Shown: positions 11,870-22,943 of the stretch, in pieces
Numbering within the stretch: the first letter of the stretch is position 1
How the letters are laid out: each line of letters opens with the position of its first letter
Origin: Phytoseiulus persimilis
Lineage: Eukaryota; Arthropoda; Arachnida; Mesostigmata; Phytoseiidae
Assembly: GCA_037576195.1 (NCBI GenBank)
Contig: CM075103.1
Location: 23,994,001 to 24,058,000, forward strand
DNA: 64,000 nucleotides
Direction: 5' to 3'
Translations under genes and position numbers: made by a program
Notes under the pieces: generated by a model
Databases searched by the model: none
The model's input: the letters and a program-made list of their open reading frames with translations, nothing else
What the model was told of the DNA's origin: nothing

Positions 11870-12310
11870 CGAATGGTCAGGTCTCTGAACATCGGTTTGG
11901 CCGGGGAGCGTAACGGTGCGGGGAAGGTACTAAAGCACGTTCTGGGCTCCTGTGCTCTGCCTCCCGCCGAAATCAGGCCTGCTTTCGAATGATGGTCTGC
12001 CGCAGCGGCGGAACTTGCGCATCCGCAATTCGAGAGACACATAAATTACGTGCGTACTTTTTGGTCAACTCGGGTCCGACCCGACGATCTTCCAGTTTAC
12101 AGGATAATCGCACGCACATACAGCGCCGTAGAATCAAACAATGCCGCGCTGCGACGTCGTTTAGGTACACCCGCCGCAGTTTGGAATTTGACTTCAGTGA
12201 TCCTGGAGATGGCAGCAGACACAACAATAAACCACAAGATCCATAGTGACGGGACCATGCTCATCGCATTGAGGCCGAGTCGGGCAACAAGACTCAACGA
12301 ACTCAACATG
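11870..12310 (+). pseudogene. MULE-like transposase fragment (decayed)
   Basis: The plus strand carries a broken frame with a stop near 11988. Its pieces resemble the C-terminal region of Mutator-like transposases, with a region ending in YVRTFW and then an ESNNAALRRRLGTPAAVW segment, comparable to the 'NN..E..H..L...G..HP..W' signature that follows the catalytic core. Only this region is present and no terminal inverted repeats were found. The family call rests on a short pattern and could be wrong. Confidence 0.4.
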
Positions 12311-12743
12311 TCGCAGTCTTGGGATTCATTGGACGCTGAGGAAGTTTCTCCGCTACAATTCCTTCATCAAGTCAAGTTCAGAGATGAAGCCTCCTTGGGT
12401 ACGGGTGTGCTTTCGCGCATCGAATGATGCGACCCGTCTCGAGACCGCTCGTTGTGTAATACCCTCGTTCGCCAAAATCACCCTTGACACCATGGGAATT
12501 CTTGCTACCATGCGAACTAGCAACACGCTGGTGTGATCGAACTCATATTCTTGCCGGCTGAATCGAGAAGGTACACTCCGATCTTGTTGATACTTTCTAT
12601 ATATGTAGGAGGATATTGAACCTAGATTCCGAGGCAGTTTCCAGATTGGCCACTGGTTGGGAAGCGTCACTGAGATACAAACTGATGGAAGCAATCTGCT
12701 GATCCTGGATGTGATCACGTGGCCCCCAATGAGAGCTCCCCAA
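12311..12743. other. No supported feature
   Basis: Short open frames only. The 125-codon frame ending at 12427 starts inside the transposase fragment and loses any resemblance after about 12310. Confidence 0.35.
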
Positions 12744-13405
12744 AAATTCTATATCAGCGCTGTAGCACCAGCTGTTCTCGAAATATGGCGATTTCAAGCC
12801 ATGGCTCGATTTCGTCGTTGCCGCCGAACGAGGCGCCGCCGGGAACTAATACTTGCTGTGGTTGCTCCGCACGAGGTCTGGCTAATTCGAAGGAATTCGC
12901 AGCGAAATCCGTCAACATGAGCAGCAATAATCTAGGAATCTCCCAGAGTCTTTGGAAGAAACACAGCAATCTTCCTGTCCTGGTGATTGCCCCCAGAATG
13001 ATTGTTGTTTCTACACAGCAACCAGACAGTTCACTGAGTCAATCAGAATCGGGGTTCGACCTAACGGAATGGAGAAAGTCCGGAGGTATCGGAAAAATCC
13101 CGTCGCACGGTACTCCATGCTTGCCTCATATTCACAGCGGAGCGTGAGCGGCTGTGCTGGTTCCAAACACATGAGCCTGTCCAAACTGTGAGACGGTCTT
13201 GGACATCCTGTGATTCAGAAATGATACCAAACGCTTGAAGGGATTCGGAGTGAAATCGAGTCGAAGAGAGCATCGAAATACTTTTATCCACGTAGCTCGA
13301 CGATGCTCGATGATATGGAGTGCCCGCCGGAGCAGAGAACTTTCAAGGTCCGATAGAGGTTACTTGCAATGATGTCAAAGTCGGGAACGCCCACACACAT
13401 CATCT
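12744..13405 (+). repeat. Dispersed 660-bp repeat, copy 2
   Basis: Second copy of the repeat at 4984-5645, same orientation, roughly 90% or more identical by eye with small indels. Both ends stop matching at about the same place, which supports a transposed unit rather than a large segmental duplication. Confidence 0.8.
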
Positions 13406-13998
13406 CCCTCTCCCCGAATGCGTCTGATCATGCCGAGTTCAGTGGCGGAGTACCTCGATTTTTCAGTATCCGGTTCGGAAGCAGGTGGAGGCTTCCTTCA
13501 GGCTGCCAAGCATCACCTCGCTCTGGCCCCGTAAGAACTGCATGCTATTCAGGAGGACGTTGCCTTTCTGTAAATGTCAGGTGCCTATATTAGCGCTAGT
13601 GGGCACTTCAAACGCTGATAGTTTTGGAAAAGCGGAGGATGACGAGCGGCGATACACGTGAAGATCCTTCCTTGGATGGAATACATGCATTTCGTGATTC
13701 GGGAGTATCACTTACAGCGAAGTCCAGGTTTGCTCTGGAGATTATTGAAATGCAATTGGCCGAAAGGGCCATGACGTGCCGGGTGCCTCTGTAAAGTCAG
13801 GAGAATCATGAGGGACAAATCAACAATGGAGGTGTCTGGGTGACTCAGATGAAATCTCAAGAAGTATTTAGGAATTCAATCCGAAACGTGGGGCGGTTCC
13901 GGGTTTCTCAAAATATCATCTCCGTACATTGGCATACGCCCCAATGATGACAGAGTTGTCCACACACTTTTGTATACTCAGTCTCTGTGCAAACTTAC
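13406..13998. other. No supported feature
   Basis: If the broken secreted-protein gene to the right had kept its last two exons they would lie here on the minus strand; I could not find them. Confidence 0.3.
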
Positions 13999-14639
13999 TG
14001 CTGGACGAAGCTCATCTTAGCTAGGAGGTCGCAGTTTCGCTTGAAGATGATTGTTCGTTTATTGCTCTCCTCGCAAGAGTCTCGGTCGTCTAAGATTTTA
14101 CTCGAGCTGAGAACACGGCAATCTTTAGAATCATAAGGAACCCAATCCCGTTCCCATTCACGCGAGTGCCTCGCGCCTTGATCACAATTCATTCAGTTCA
14201 GGAAAGAACGGGCTTGAGCGGAGGCTCAGCTTCACTCCGCTCATGATAGAAACTCACCTGTTGTCCAAATTCTGCTGAAGAAATCCGTACTCGCCTTCCA
14301 TCCGGCTCTAGGCATCACTGATGTCTCCTCTCGGAGAGAGTTGCTGGAGAAATATCTCGGTGTTCCTTCTGCTGGCGTCGATGCTCGCCTTCAGAGTCTC
14401 CCGGAGGCATGCTGAAAAGACAGAGGCGTCGGAGGAGCCCGGAGAAATTCAACGGTATAATTCACCTGGAACCGAATACTATCGGCAATCAGAGAGAAAC
14501 AGGTACATCGCTGAAAGGATTTGCCGTATAGTGAAAGTAAGGCTGAGGTCGGCGTACACAGTGTACTCCTCGAATTGGCGGTGCTAGCTTCCTCGAGCAC
14601 GGAGGCGAAAGCAAGGCAGAGCACCAGGAGGACATGCAT
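13999..14639 (-). pseudogene. Broken paralogue of the 58238-59624 secreted-protein gene
   Basis: Three exons of the 58-kb gene can be matched here on the minus strand. Exon 1 (14558-14639, 82 nt, the same length as in the intact gene) encodes the signal peptide MHVLLVLCLAFASVLEEAS. Exon 2 (14258-14411, 154 nt, again the same length) follows a TTTTCAG acceptor. Exon 3 (13999-14176) contains YDSKDCRV and LLAKMSFVQ and ends at a GTAAGT donor. Two defects are visible: an in-frame TAG at 14308-14310 in exon 2, and a GTACGC in place of the GTAAGT donor of intron 1. Exons 4 and 5 were not found. The TATA box is still present. The coding drift is modest, so gene death looks fairly recent. It could still be transcribed. 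Confidence 0.8.
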
Positions 14640-14686
14640 TGTTCGAATGTTTGGTTACGGTTATCGGTAGTGTTCTCGATCAGGTC

Positions 14687-14694
14687 TATTTATA
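14687..14694 (-). promoter_or_regulatory. TATA box of the secreted-protein pseudogene
   Basis: TATAAATA on the minus strand, about 48 bases before the ATG at 14639, the same arrangement as in the intact paralogue (TATAAA at 58184, ATG at 58238). Confidence 0.6.
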
Positions 14695-15925
14695 CGGATC
14701 ACTACTGGGAGCTGCGATTCGAAAATGATATCGGAAGAACGAGCCAACATATGGGCGCGAATCTACCGAGCGGTTAGTTATTGTTCTCCTGAAGTGACTC
14801 CGATTGGATCTCCTTATCCTGCCTACATTCGGGAGCTGTGGGATATCTAGCACGCGATGATAGGATTGTTCGGCGAGCATGAGATCAGCCTTGTCAGCAG
14901 ATGGCAGCAGCAGATTTGCCTCTGTTTCGCCTGACCCCTGAATGCGTTCACATTCACGCATGGAGACGCTCTCTGAGTGAATATGTTCCATATTGTTAAC
15001 TCAGCCGCCCTGTCAATGAGCTATGTTAGGTCTGTTTCCGTTACGTAGTCCGAAAGAGAGAACGCTTCTGTGCGAGCCGACTCGTATCCACTCCACCGGA
15101 TAATTCTTGGACGCCAAGCAGGAAGACGGCGTGAAACATTGCAGATAACGAGGCTATTCCGAGTAACTCTGATCATCCGCTGGCGTTCATGCTTTTGGGG
15201 CGATCGGTTGGTTGGTTTGGGATCCGCTCTTCACGTAGTGTCATTCTGTCTTCGTCTTCAAAGACTGCGATACACTCCGACGCTCAGCTAACAAGCCTAA
15301 CGTGAATTCAGGAACGAAGTTCTTCGCAGCACGAGCGAACTGAAGAATTTTGATGGAGCATATTGTTCCTGGGGATGTTTTTGTCTCCCGAGAAGCTGGG
15401 ATCGTCCCGGAGCGGCTCAGGGTCCTGAACGAAGGAGCGCTGCACGGCGCGAAAACCGTTGATCCTCCCTCGAGAGCGAAGCGTTCGGAGGATGTCGCCG
15501 CACAACTCCTGAAAGAATGCTCAGATCAACCCCGGAATCACGTTCACTAGTTGCCTGGAACAGATCTCTGGGGAACCGTTGAGCGGCTCAGCTGCTAAGC
15601 GCAGCTTGATTATGGGACGAACAAGCTCATTAACAACAGATAGACAGACTTTCAACTCTGCTCAAGCTCTGTCCGAGTTACGGGAGGAACACCGATTATA
15701 GGCGGTCGTCCGCCTTGGGCAGCATTCCTGCAGGAAGGTGTTGAGAACCGAACTAGGGCCGTGACGTATCTATGTGGAATTGTCGTCTTCTCAGTGTTCG
15801 GCTGGGCGGAGAGGAGACAAGCATGGGAAAAAATCGAAGCCCGTCGCGGTGTACGATCTCAAACTCTAACAAGGAGTGTGCGCTAACTGTCCCGCGCCGA
15901 TTTTCCTAATACATAGATGGGCTTG
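14695..15925. other. No supported feature
   Basis: No domain-bearing frame, RNA gene or repeat recognised. Confidence 0.35.
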
Positions 15926-15927
15926 TA

Positions 15928-17501
15928 GGGTGCGTCGGGGGTACCATAAAAGCGTATGGGGCTTTTCCCCATACGGCCCTGGGGCCTCAAAAAATGAAGA
16001 TGAAATTCGTCAAATCATCGTCGCATTCCTTAGCCCCACTCTAAGGTTTCATTCTCATGCTTTTTCGGTCTCAGACGGGTGAGAATCGAAAGTAAGATGC
16101 TCGATACATCTCCGGCCCCATGCGTCACGTCAAGAGACGTCATTTAGGAAAGAGGAGTACCGATTGAGTATTCACCTGGTGACAGCCTGAAAAACAGAAC
16201 GGATGATATGAGGTCAAGGAGACCTACCGCGTTTCTGCACGGGAAATCACCAAGTTCATAACCCATCAACACCAATAGAACGTCGAAGGAGTACAAAACC
16301 AAGCGATGGAGATGGTTCTCAACAATACCATAAGGATAACGCATTGCTTCGCTTCGATCCGGCTGAAGCTCTCAATACGGATCAGTCTCCATTCAATCAC
16401 ATAACACATACCGATGGGACCTTGACCCAACCCGGGAAAGACACACGATTACCACTTTGAATTCTCTTAACGCCCTCACCCATAGTTACACGATACAGCC
16501 GATTCTGAACATGAGAGGGAGCTAGTCAGGAAGCTGTACGTGAACCTGCAGGAGCCTAACGGTGCTTCCAGCCCACCAGTGTCAGCGTCGTTGCCGAAAA
16601 ACCCGAACCTCTTCATAACGTACCCGAAATCAGGGGAATTAAACGAGGGTTTCGTTCAGAGCTGGTGTGAGCACGTCGCCAGTGATGTCGTCAACCTTCT
16701 GCCTTCCCCCAGATGCGTGCTCCACGTGGATTCTTGGGGCCGTCATTCATATTCCCAGTTGTATAGCCTTCCTCACAAAGAAATCATGCTCAACATCCTC
16801 CCGAAGGCCGCAACGAGTCTGATACAGCCCCTGGATACTGCTCCATGCAGTTGAACAACGCCTTGAAACTTGACTCGCTGATCTACAGCCAGTTAGGCAC
16901 CCAACCTTTCGACCGATGTGGCACTGCGGGTGGCGTGAGAGGGGCTTCCTGGAGCTAGAAAGAACGTCTCCGAGTACATCGGACGAGCTGTTCTCGTGCG
17001 CTGAACCATTTCAGTTCCGAATGCTGAGTTTTCCCATGCATCCAATGCGTTTACTGTGAGCGGGTCCTCTGTGTAGATCTGTTCCTCTCTGATCTCTGTT
17101 TCTCTCTGATCTCTGTTTCTCCGTAGATTATCATCGCCACACAGGTTTTGCTTGATCTGGAACTCTCACTGAATACATCCATGGAGCTCCTTCTGCTTCA
17201 CCTAATATCATCCGTTCCGTTTTCCAGGCTGTCATTAGGTGAACACTGAATCGGTACCATTTCTTCTCCAAATGACGTCTCCTGGCGTGACGAACACGAC
17301 GGGAATGCATCGATTGTCTTACTTTCGATTCTCATCCGTGCCGACACCGAAAAACCGTGAGGATGTAACTTTTGAGTGGGACCAAGGGATGTGATGATGA
17401 TGACGATAACGTTGGTTCCACGAATTTCATATTCCTATTCAGAGGCCCAGGGCCGTATGGGGAAGAGTCCCATGCGGTTCCATGTTACCCTCGACGCACC
17501 C
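15928..17501 (+). mobile_element. Pogo/Tigger-like DNA transposon with long terminal inverted repeats
   Basis: The two ends are inverted copies of each other for about 220-230 bases (15928-16150 against 17270-17501), starting GGGTGCGTCG at the left and ending CGACGCACCC at the right. Each end is flanked by TA, the target duplication used by the Tc1/mariner/pogo superfamily. Inside lies a transposase fragment (16540-16860). At 1,574 bp it is too short for an intact transposase gene plus such long repeats, so it is an internally deleted copy. Confidence 0.8.
16540..16860 (+). pseudogene. DDE transposase fragment, pogo/Tigger (DDE_1) type
   Basis: The frame encodes the C-terminal half of a DDE_1 catalytic domain. 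VLHVDSWGRHS holds the second catalytic Asp in the family's 'LLLDSWSGH' setting, and LPKAATSLIQPLD matches the 'IPKGTTSLIQPLD' motif with the third acidic residue. A stop (TGA) follows at 16852-16854. The DNA-binding N-terminus and first catalytic Asp are missing. In the intact family the enzyme binds the terminal inverted repeats and cuts and pastes the element at TA. Confidence 0.75.
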
Positions 17502-17511
17502 TACATGCCTC

Positions 17512-18388
17512 TCTATATATCTGAAAATCCAGGGTCTGTTTGTTTGTCCTCAATGGACTCCCCCAGTATTGATCGGATCGACTTGAAACAAACTGCGTGA
17601 TGTAGGGCGGCTCACTGAAAAGGACATAGGCATCCCCCTCCCCTCCCTCCGCCTCGCCATTCACCCCAACTGTGACCACTCCATACTGTCACCTACATGC
17701 AAATTCTGACAATGAGGTGCACCGCCCCGAGATGACGCCAGCCAGACACCTAGGCTTCATCTCATCGTCATCGGATACCCTTCCCCACCCCTCCTCACCC
17801 TCTCCTTACCCCCTATTCTATGTGTTCATCTTTGCTCTATTTGATCGGCTCAGTCTGTCGGTTTGTCCGCACTTTTTCTGGAAGCTATGGGGGTGATTCC
17901 GGGACCAATCTGAACATACACCTCCGAGTCTGGAGAGGTGATTCTGGAACCGATCTGACCATACTTTCCAAAACACGGAGGGGTGATTCCGAGACCAATC
18001 TGACCATACTTTCCCAAGTCTGGAGGGCTGATTCCAAGACCAATCAGACCATTACTTTCCAACTCTTGCGGGGTGACTTTGGGACCAATCTGACCATTAC
18101 TTTCCAAGTCTGGAGGGGTGATCCCGGTACCAATCCGACCATAACATTCCAAGTCTAGGGGGCGTGATTCCGAGACCAATCTGACCCTCACGTTCCAAGT
18201 CTGGCGGGGTGATTCCGGGATGACTGAGATACGAATCTCAACCACCGCTCCGCCGGATACTATGCTAGCGAGAATCGGTGGCCACTCCCGAAGGTCTCAT
18301 GACACTACATGGAAGGCAATCTGTGTCTGTCAGCAGTAGACTCCCGAAGCAAGGGACGGGTCAGCGTAGTCGGCCGAAGGCCGGCTAG
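17512..18388 (+). mobile_element. Helitron D, non-autonomous, with 45-bp repeats
   Basis: It starts near TCTATATATCTGAAAATCC and contains both 5' modules of the family: the ccagggtctgtttgtttgtc module also seen in F, and the gtctgtcggtttgtccgc module also seen in E. About seven 45-bp units follow at 17890-18225, then the 3' segment and the hairpin gtcggccgaaggccggc ending in CTAG at 18385-18388, followed by T. The 3' end fits the Helitron rule (hairpin, CTRR, insertion before T). The 5' base before TC is C rather than A, so the 5' edge is less sure. It carries no gene and would depend on a Rep-helicase encoded elsewhere. Confidence 0.75.
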
Positions 18389-19110
18389 TGTATCGTGAGA
18401 ATCGGCGTGGGACAGTCGATGCACACTCCTTGCAAGACGTAGGGAAGGTCGCAAACGACAATAATCCAGCAGGCGAGCCAATGTCAACGGCACGCCCGCT
18501 GTGATGCAAGGCAATAAAGAGTGATTCAATGAGAGGATGATGCCGTGACGGGTGTAAGAGACTGGGAGAAACGGCCTGCCGGGATAACATCGGGGGCATC
18601 GTCCCCACAAAAAAATTGATATTCGAAAACTCAGAATGCTCATATCTCGAGAACCAGTGGAGCTACAGCGCCGATAAAAAAAACCGTTGTGAAGCCCTTC
18701 TTAAGGGCTATCGAACGTCGTAGCAAGCGGGTCTTGGAACCCCCTTTCCCAGTTGAGGAAAATTGAAAACTCGTTGGCTCAACCGGAAGGAGAAGGCTGA
18801 CCACTTTCTCAGATATCGCCAAAAGTACTCCTCTCCATCGCCTCCTCGGAGGGCAATTTTCATCCCGATGCGAGTTTTCGGGGCCGAAAAATCAACAGCT
18901 GAAGTTTTGCGGTGAAGTGGTTTCTTCCCCGATGTTGATTTCTAGGCCCGCATCAGGATGAAACTTGCCGTGCGAGTAGAGCATTGAAAGGGGTACTTAC
19001 TCTCAGCGGCATCCGAGGAGGTGGTCAGCCTTCTCCTTCCGGGTGAAACAACGAGTTATTAATTTTCCACGACTGGAGAAGAGGCCTCCGCGAATTCCGA
19101 TCAGCGGGAG

Positions 19111-19423
19111 TGTTGAAATACAGCCATATTTCTGGGTAGCTGTAATTAGTCTGAAACACTGATGGGTCCAGAATACGAGGACATTCTGACCGGAACCCTT
19201 TTCTGTGAGATACTGACAACGGCGTCCGTGAAGGACTTCCGGTCTTCACGGACGGGTGCAGCTTTCCACACTGATATATAAACCCTGAATAAAGAACTGC
19301 TCGGGGAGCTACATGATTCTAACACCGAATCTCTGTCTCATAATTCCGTGCCGTGATCTTCCAGACTCACAGAGTACTTCCAGATCGTGTCCACCGACTG
19401 ACCCCAGTGGGTTATTTCCAACA
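19111..19423 (+). repeat. 5' LTR of the copia element
   Basis: 313 bp, starting TG and ending CA. It carries a TATA box (TATATAAA, 19275-19282) and an AATAAA signal (19288-19293) for transcription start and 3' processing. Confidence 0.9.
19275..19282 (+). promoter_or_regulatory. LTR TATA box (copia)
   Basis: TATATAAA within the LTR, with AATAAA six bases further on. The same pair occurs in the 3' LTR at about 28031-28049. Confidence 0.65.
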
Positions 19424-19528
19424 TTCGTTATCAGCACGATACCGCTCTACGGACTCATACGACTGGACAGTGTACTGTGAGGTGTGTGACTCTCCCGTGA
19501 ATAGTTCGGTGCAACTCCAACGAGTGAA

Positions 19529-22500
19529 ATGTATCAAATGGAGAGTCAGCCAACACACGAAGATTCCAGTAGCTCCCACGGCTCAAGCAACGCAGGCGAC
19601 CAGATGCCCGGGCACTCAGCAACAATAGAAAGTGGTAGGCTGAAAGCAGAAAACAAGCAGAAGCGAGAGTATGGTGAGGACATGGAGGACTTCAACAACC
19701 TCGACGAAGGCTCGAGAAACCGGTACCAATACATCGGTGTGCTGCGGCCTGATGGTGCGAACTACACCGAATGGCTTGTTTCCGCGACTTTGGATGCAGA
19801 CCCGTTCGCCCTCGATGTGACCCTGTGGAAACTAATGCCACCGTGAGCGATCTCCAGGCGGTCATTCACCGCGAGGGAGGAATCCGGAAAATCCCTTGTG
19901 CCCCTAGTGAATGCCATGGAGATTGAAGCTCTCAGACTGGTACCCACGAGGTGACGGTTCTGTCCATGAAGCTCCAGGCTTCCCATGGAGAACAGCATCG
20001 CAGAAACACTCATAACCGTAGGGCCAGCATCAACCGAACGGTCACCAGTTCCAGCGAGAGATCCTGTTTCAATTGTGGAAGGTCAAATGATCTGACTGCC
20101 CAGTGTCGGGCCCCAATTCAGAAAAGGAACTCAAGCCGATAACGTCAACAACATCGTTCACAAAGCCCTCAACAGTCCCACCGATACCAGCATGTACGTC
20201 CCAGAGGACGACCCTTGAATCGACAACAGCTATGAAGTGCCAACGACATCGAAACTCACGTTATCGAAGCTCTCAACAGTGAGACAGGTATCGTAAAATC
20301 GAGCAACGTACCAACCGATAATGAATACTTCGTGGACAGTGGAATGATCCCTCACAGGATCATCTACAAGCCCTATCATCAGCCACGTGAGATCAGATCG
20401 AGTGGTTCTAGGACCCTGAGCGCTCCTGGGTTAGGAACTGTTCGTTTCACCTCCATCTACAACGGATGTTCTCAGACTGTGCAGCTGAATGAGGTGTTGT
20501 ATCTTCCACAAGTCCGACGAGATATCTTATCAGTCTCAGAACTGGCTGACGATAATTTCGAGATGGCTGTTCTTCAAGACTTTATCACCTTGAAACAAGG
20601 GAACATGACTCTTCTGGAAGAACGCAAGAAATGTCTCCACGTTCTACGCTTTACCTACACTTCTGAAAGAAATGAAGCTGAAGGCAACAACAGTGTCAGC
20701 CTCGCGCCAAAGGACCGAAGAGACGCTCACATCAACGTAGGATAGCTGAAGTCAATGTTTGAGAGAGAAGGATATGGAGTGATCCCAGAATTTACCAGCT
20801 GTGAAAGCTGTGTTGACGGAAAGATGCATCGAGCTGGCTACCGGCAGAAGCCTAGCAGCAGACTTGCCCCTCGCATCGTATGGATCAACTGCGCTGTCGG
20901 TTCCGTAAGCACGCCTTCTTACGGAAGACATGACGCATGCCTCACATTGACTTATGACCGCAGCCGTATCCGTAAATCGTACCTCCTCCGGAAAGAATCC
21001 GAAGTCTTCGATCGGATTAGGGATATTCTCGAAAGGTTCAACAACTGCAAATCTAACAAGTGATAAACAAGATCAAGCTCGACCAGCGAGCTATTGCCAG
21101 AACCGTTATCAACATAGAAGAAGATGGACCGAGTTGAAGAATCCTCAAACTCGGAACTAAGGACGTTCATCGAATCCGTGACATCACTGGACAGAAACCA
21201 GTACTACCCAATGGAAACGCTAACCGGCGTCCTCCACTGTCCCCAGATGAACCCAACTTCGACGGACATCATCGGGCTTCCCTTACCAAGAAGAAACGTG
21301 CCATCTCCCAGAAAAACATCGACGGTTGAGACAGCGTCAGAGAATGGCAACTGGAGTGGAGTGAGAAATCATGATAAGATGATGAGTTTGAAAGTTAGGA
21401 GTGGCTGTCGATCGCGTATCCAGCACTCAGATCCTGCCTGCCACAGGTCCGCGCGGACAAAATAGGATGGTTCCCGGCAAGGACAAAGGATCAAGACGAG
21501 GGATGCAAGTATGATTTGAGAAATCGAGGTAGCTCATAGCTCGGAGCTTGTGAAAGCCAGATCGCATTGAGGCTTGGATAGCCCACTGTGTCTCCAGTAG
21601 TACTACGACTGATAAGATTATCAAGAAACTAGGCAGTTCGAACCCACAGGTAGACGTACCTTCCCGCCTATAAGATAATAAGAACTTGACACATACACAG
21701 GAAAATGAACAACTAACAGCGATGGCTTCTGAACTAGGATAGTTCGAATCGAACCGGTATGACAAGCTGGTCGATCCAGCTCCAGGATTGCGTGTCCTGT
21801 TGAGCCGCTTGGTTTCTCCTTGTAAGCAGACAAGGATTGAAACATGATCGAGCGAAAGGCGAGGCTTCAAGTAACAGATTGTGATCGGCATCACTTTCGG
21901 AAGCCATTACAGCCCTGTGGCGAGACTCGCAACTATACGGTCAATATTGTCTGTCTCGGCCAAGGAGCAATCATGTCTCACTCAGGCAGATGCTGGCACC
22001 GAGCACCTCTCAGTTCCTCTGGATGCGGAGCTCAGCTCGCGCAAACCAGCTGATCTCGTGCACGGAAGCGATTGAGGTCGCGAAGCCGATAGGACAGCAA
22101 ATGTGACTGTCATCGAGTAATGCACTGCTGAGTTTGAGGACTGTTAACAGACAGGGAATGTACAGGACCCTTGTCTGTTCTTCTCGAATTCCCCTCAGAG
22201 AGTTCCATGTCCACGCATGATCGTTCAATCAACTTCAGCAACGGCAAAGGCTTGAGGACACAGTTTGAAAAACTCAAGAACTCACCTCGAAGTGGTTCGA
22301 GTTCGTCTTAGGATTGAGATTGAAAAATCTCTCCAGACTGAGGGAGGATACGGATCAATCAGACCCAGTTCAAAGCTGAGACTTTCGATTGCTCCCGAAT
22401 GTCAATCCGAAAAGTGTTTCCGGTTCCTATCGATGTCACGTTCGGGCCGCCATTCGGGGAAGTGTTGATCTCACTTTGAAGTATTGTCAGCGTATTGGAG

Positions 22501-22943
22501 TCTCTTAAGTTGACACCGATCGCAGGCAAGAATAAAATCAGTCACGTAGTAGGTTTTCTCTCAAGATGTCCAGAGAAACCTATACGTCATCTGTAGTATA
22601 CAGTATTCTCCCGCTACTTCCCGGTTCGATCATCACGGTTTCACTCTATCGCGGTTTTTCCGAGCCGGCCGAAATGGGTCATTGAAACAGAGAACAGGCT
22701 CTTCATCGGACAGAACTCATGAAACCATGTAGATCGTGGAGTAAGCGTACCAGTTCGGGAGGGACTCTACTCGTCAAACCAGACGCGTACTGCAACACAG
22801 ATTGGGCTGATTGCAAACGAACGAGAAGAGTGTTTGAGTGGCGCGTTTACAACGTTCGGCAGCGTCGCCGCAATTCGGTCAACGCGGCTCCAAAGTTGCG
22901 CAGCTCTCAGAAGCATGGAAAGTGCAGTCGTTACCCACAGTGA
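19529..22943 (+). pseudogene. Decayed copia gag-pol
   Basis: Pieces appear in the canonical Ty1/copia order but in different frames. Gag-like sequence lies at 19529-19846. A zinc knuckle CFNCGRSNDLTAQC at about 20064-20105 has its His replaced by Asp. A protease-like VDSGMIPH lies near 20335. A pre-integrase segment CESCVDGKMHR lies near 20800. An integrase core piece (STPSYG...YDRSR) lies near 20910-20970, its first Asp region altered. Reverse transcriptase motif YSPVARLATIRSI lies near 21905-21945. An RNase H piece (CNTDWADCKRTRR) lies near 22790-22830. Stops and frameshifts separate nearly every piece and spacing is shorter than in intact elements. No functional polyprotein can be made. 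Confidence 0.8.
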
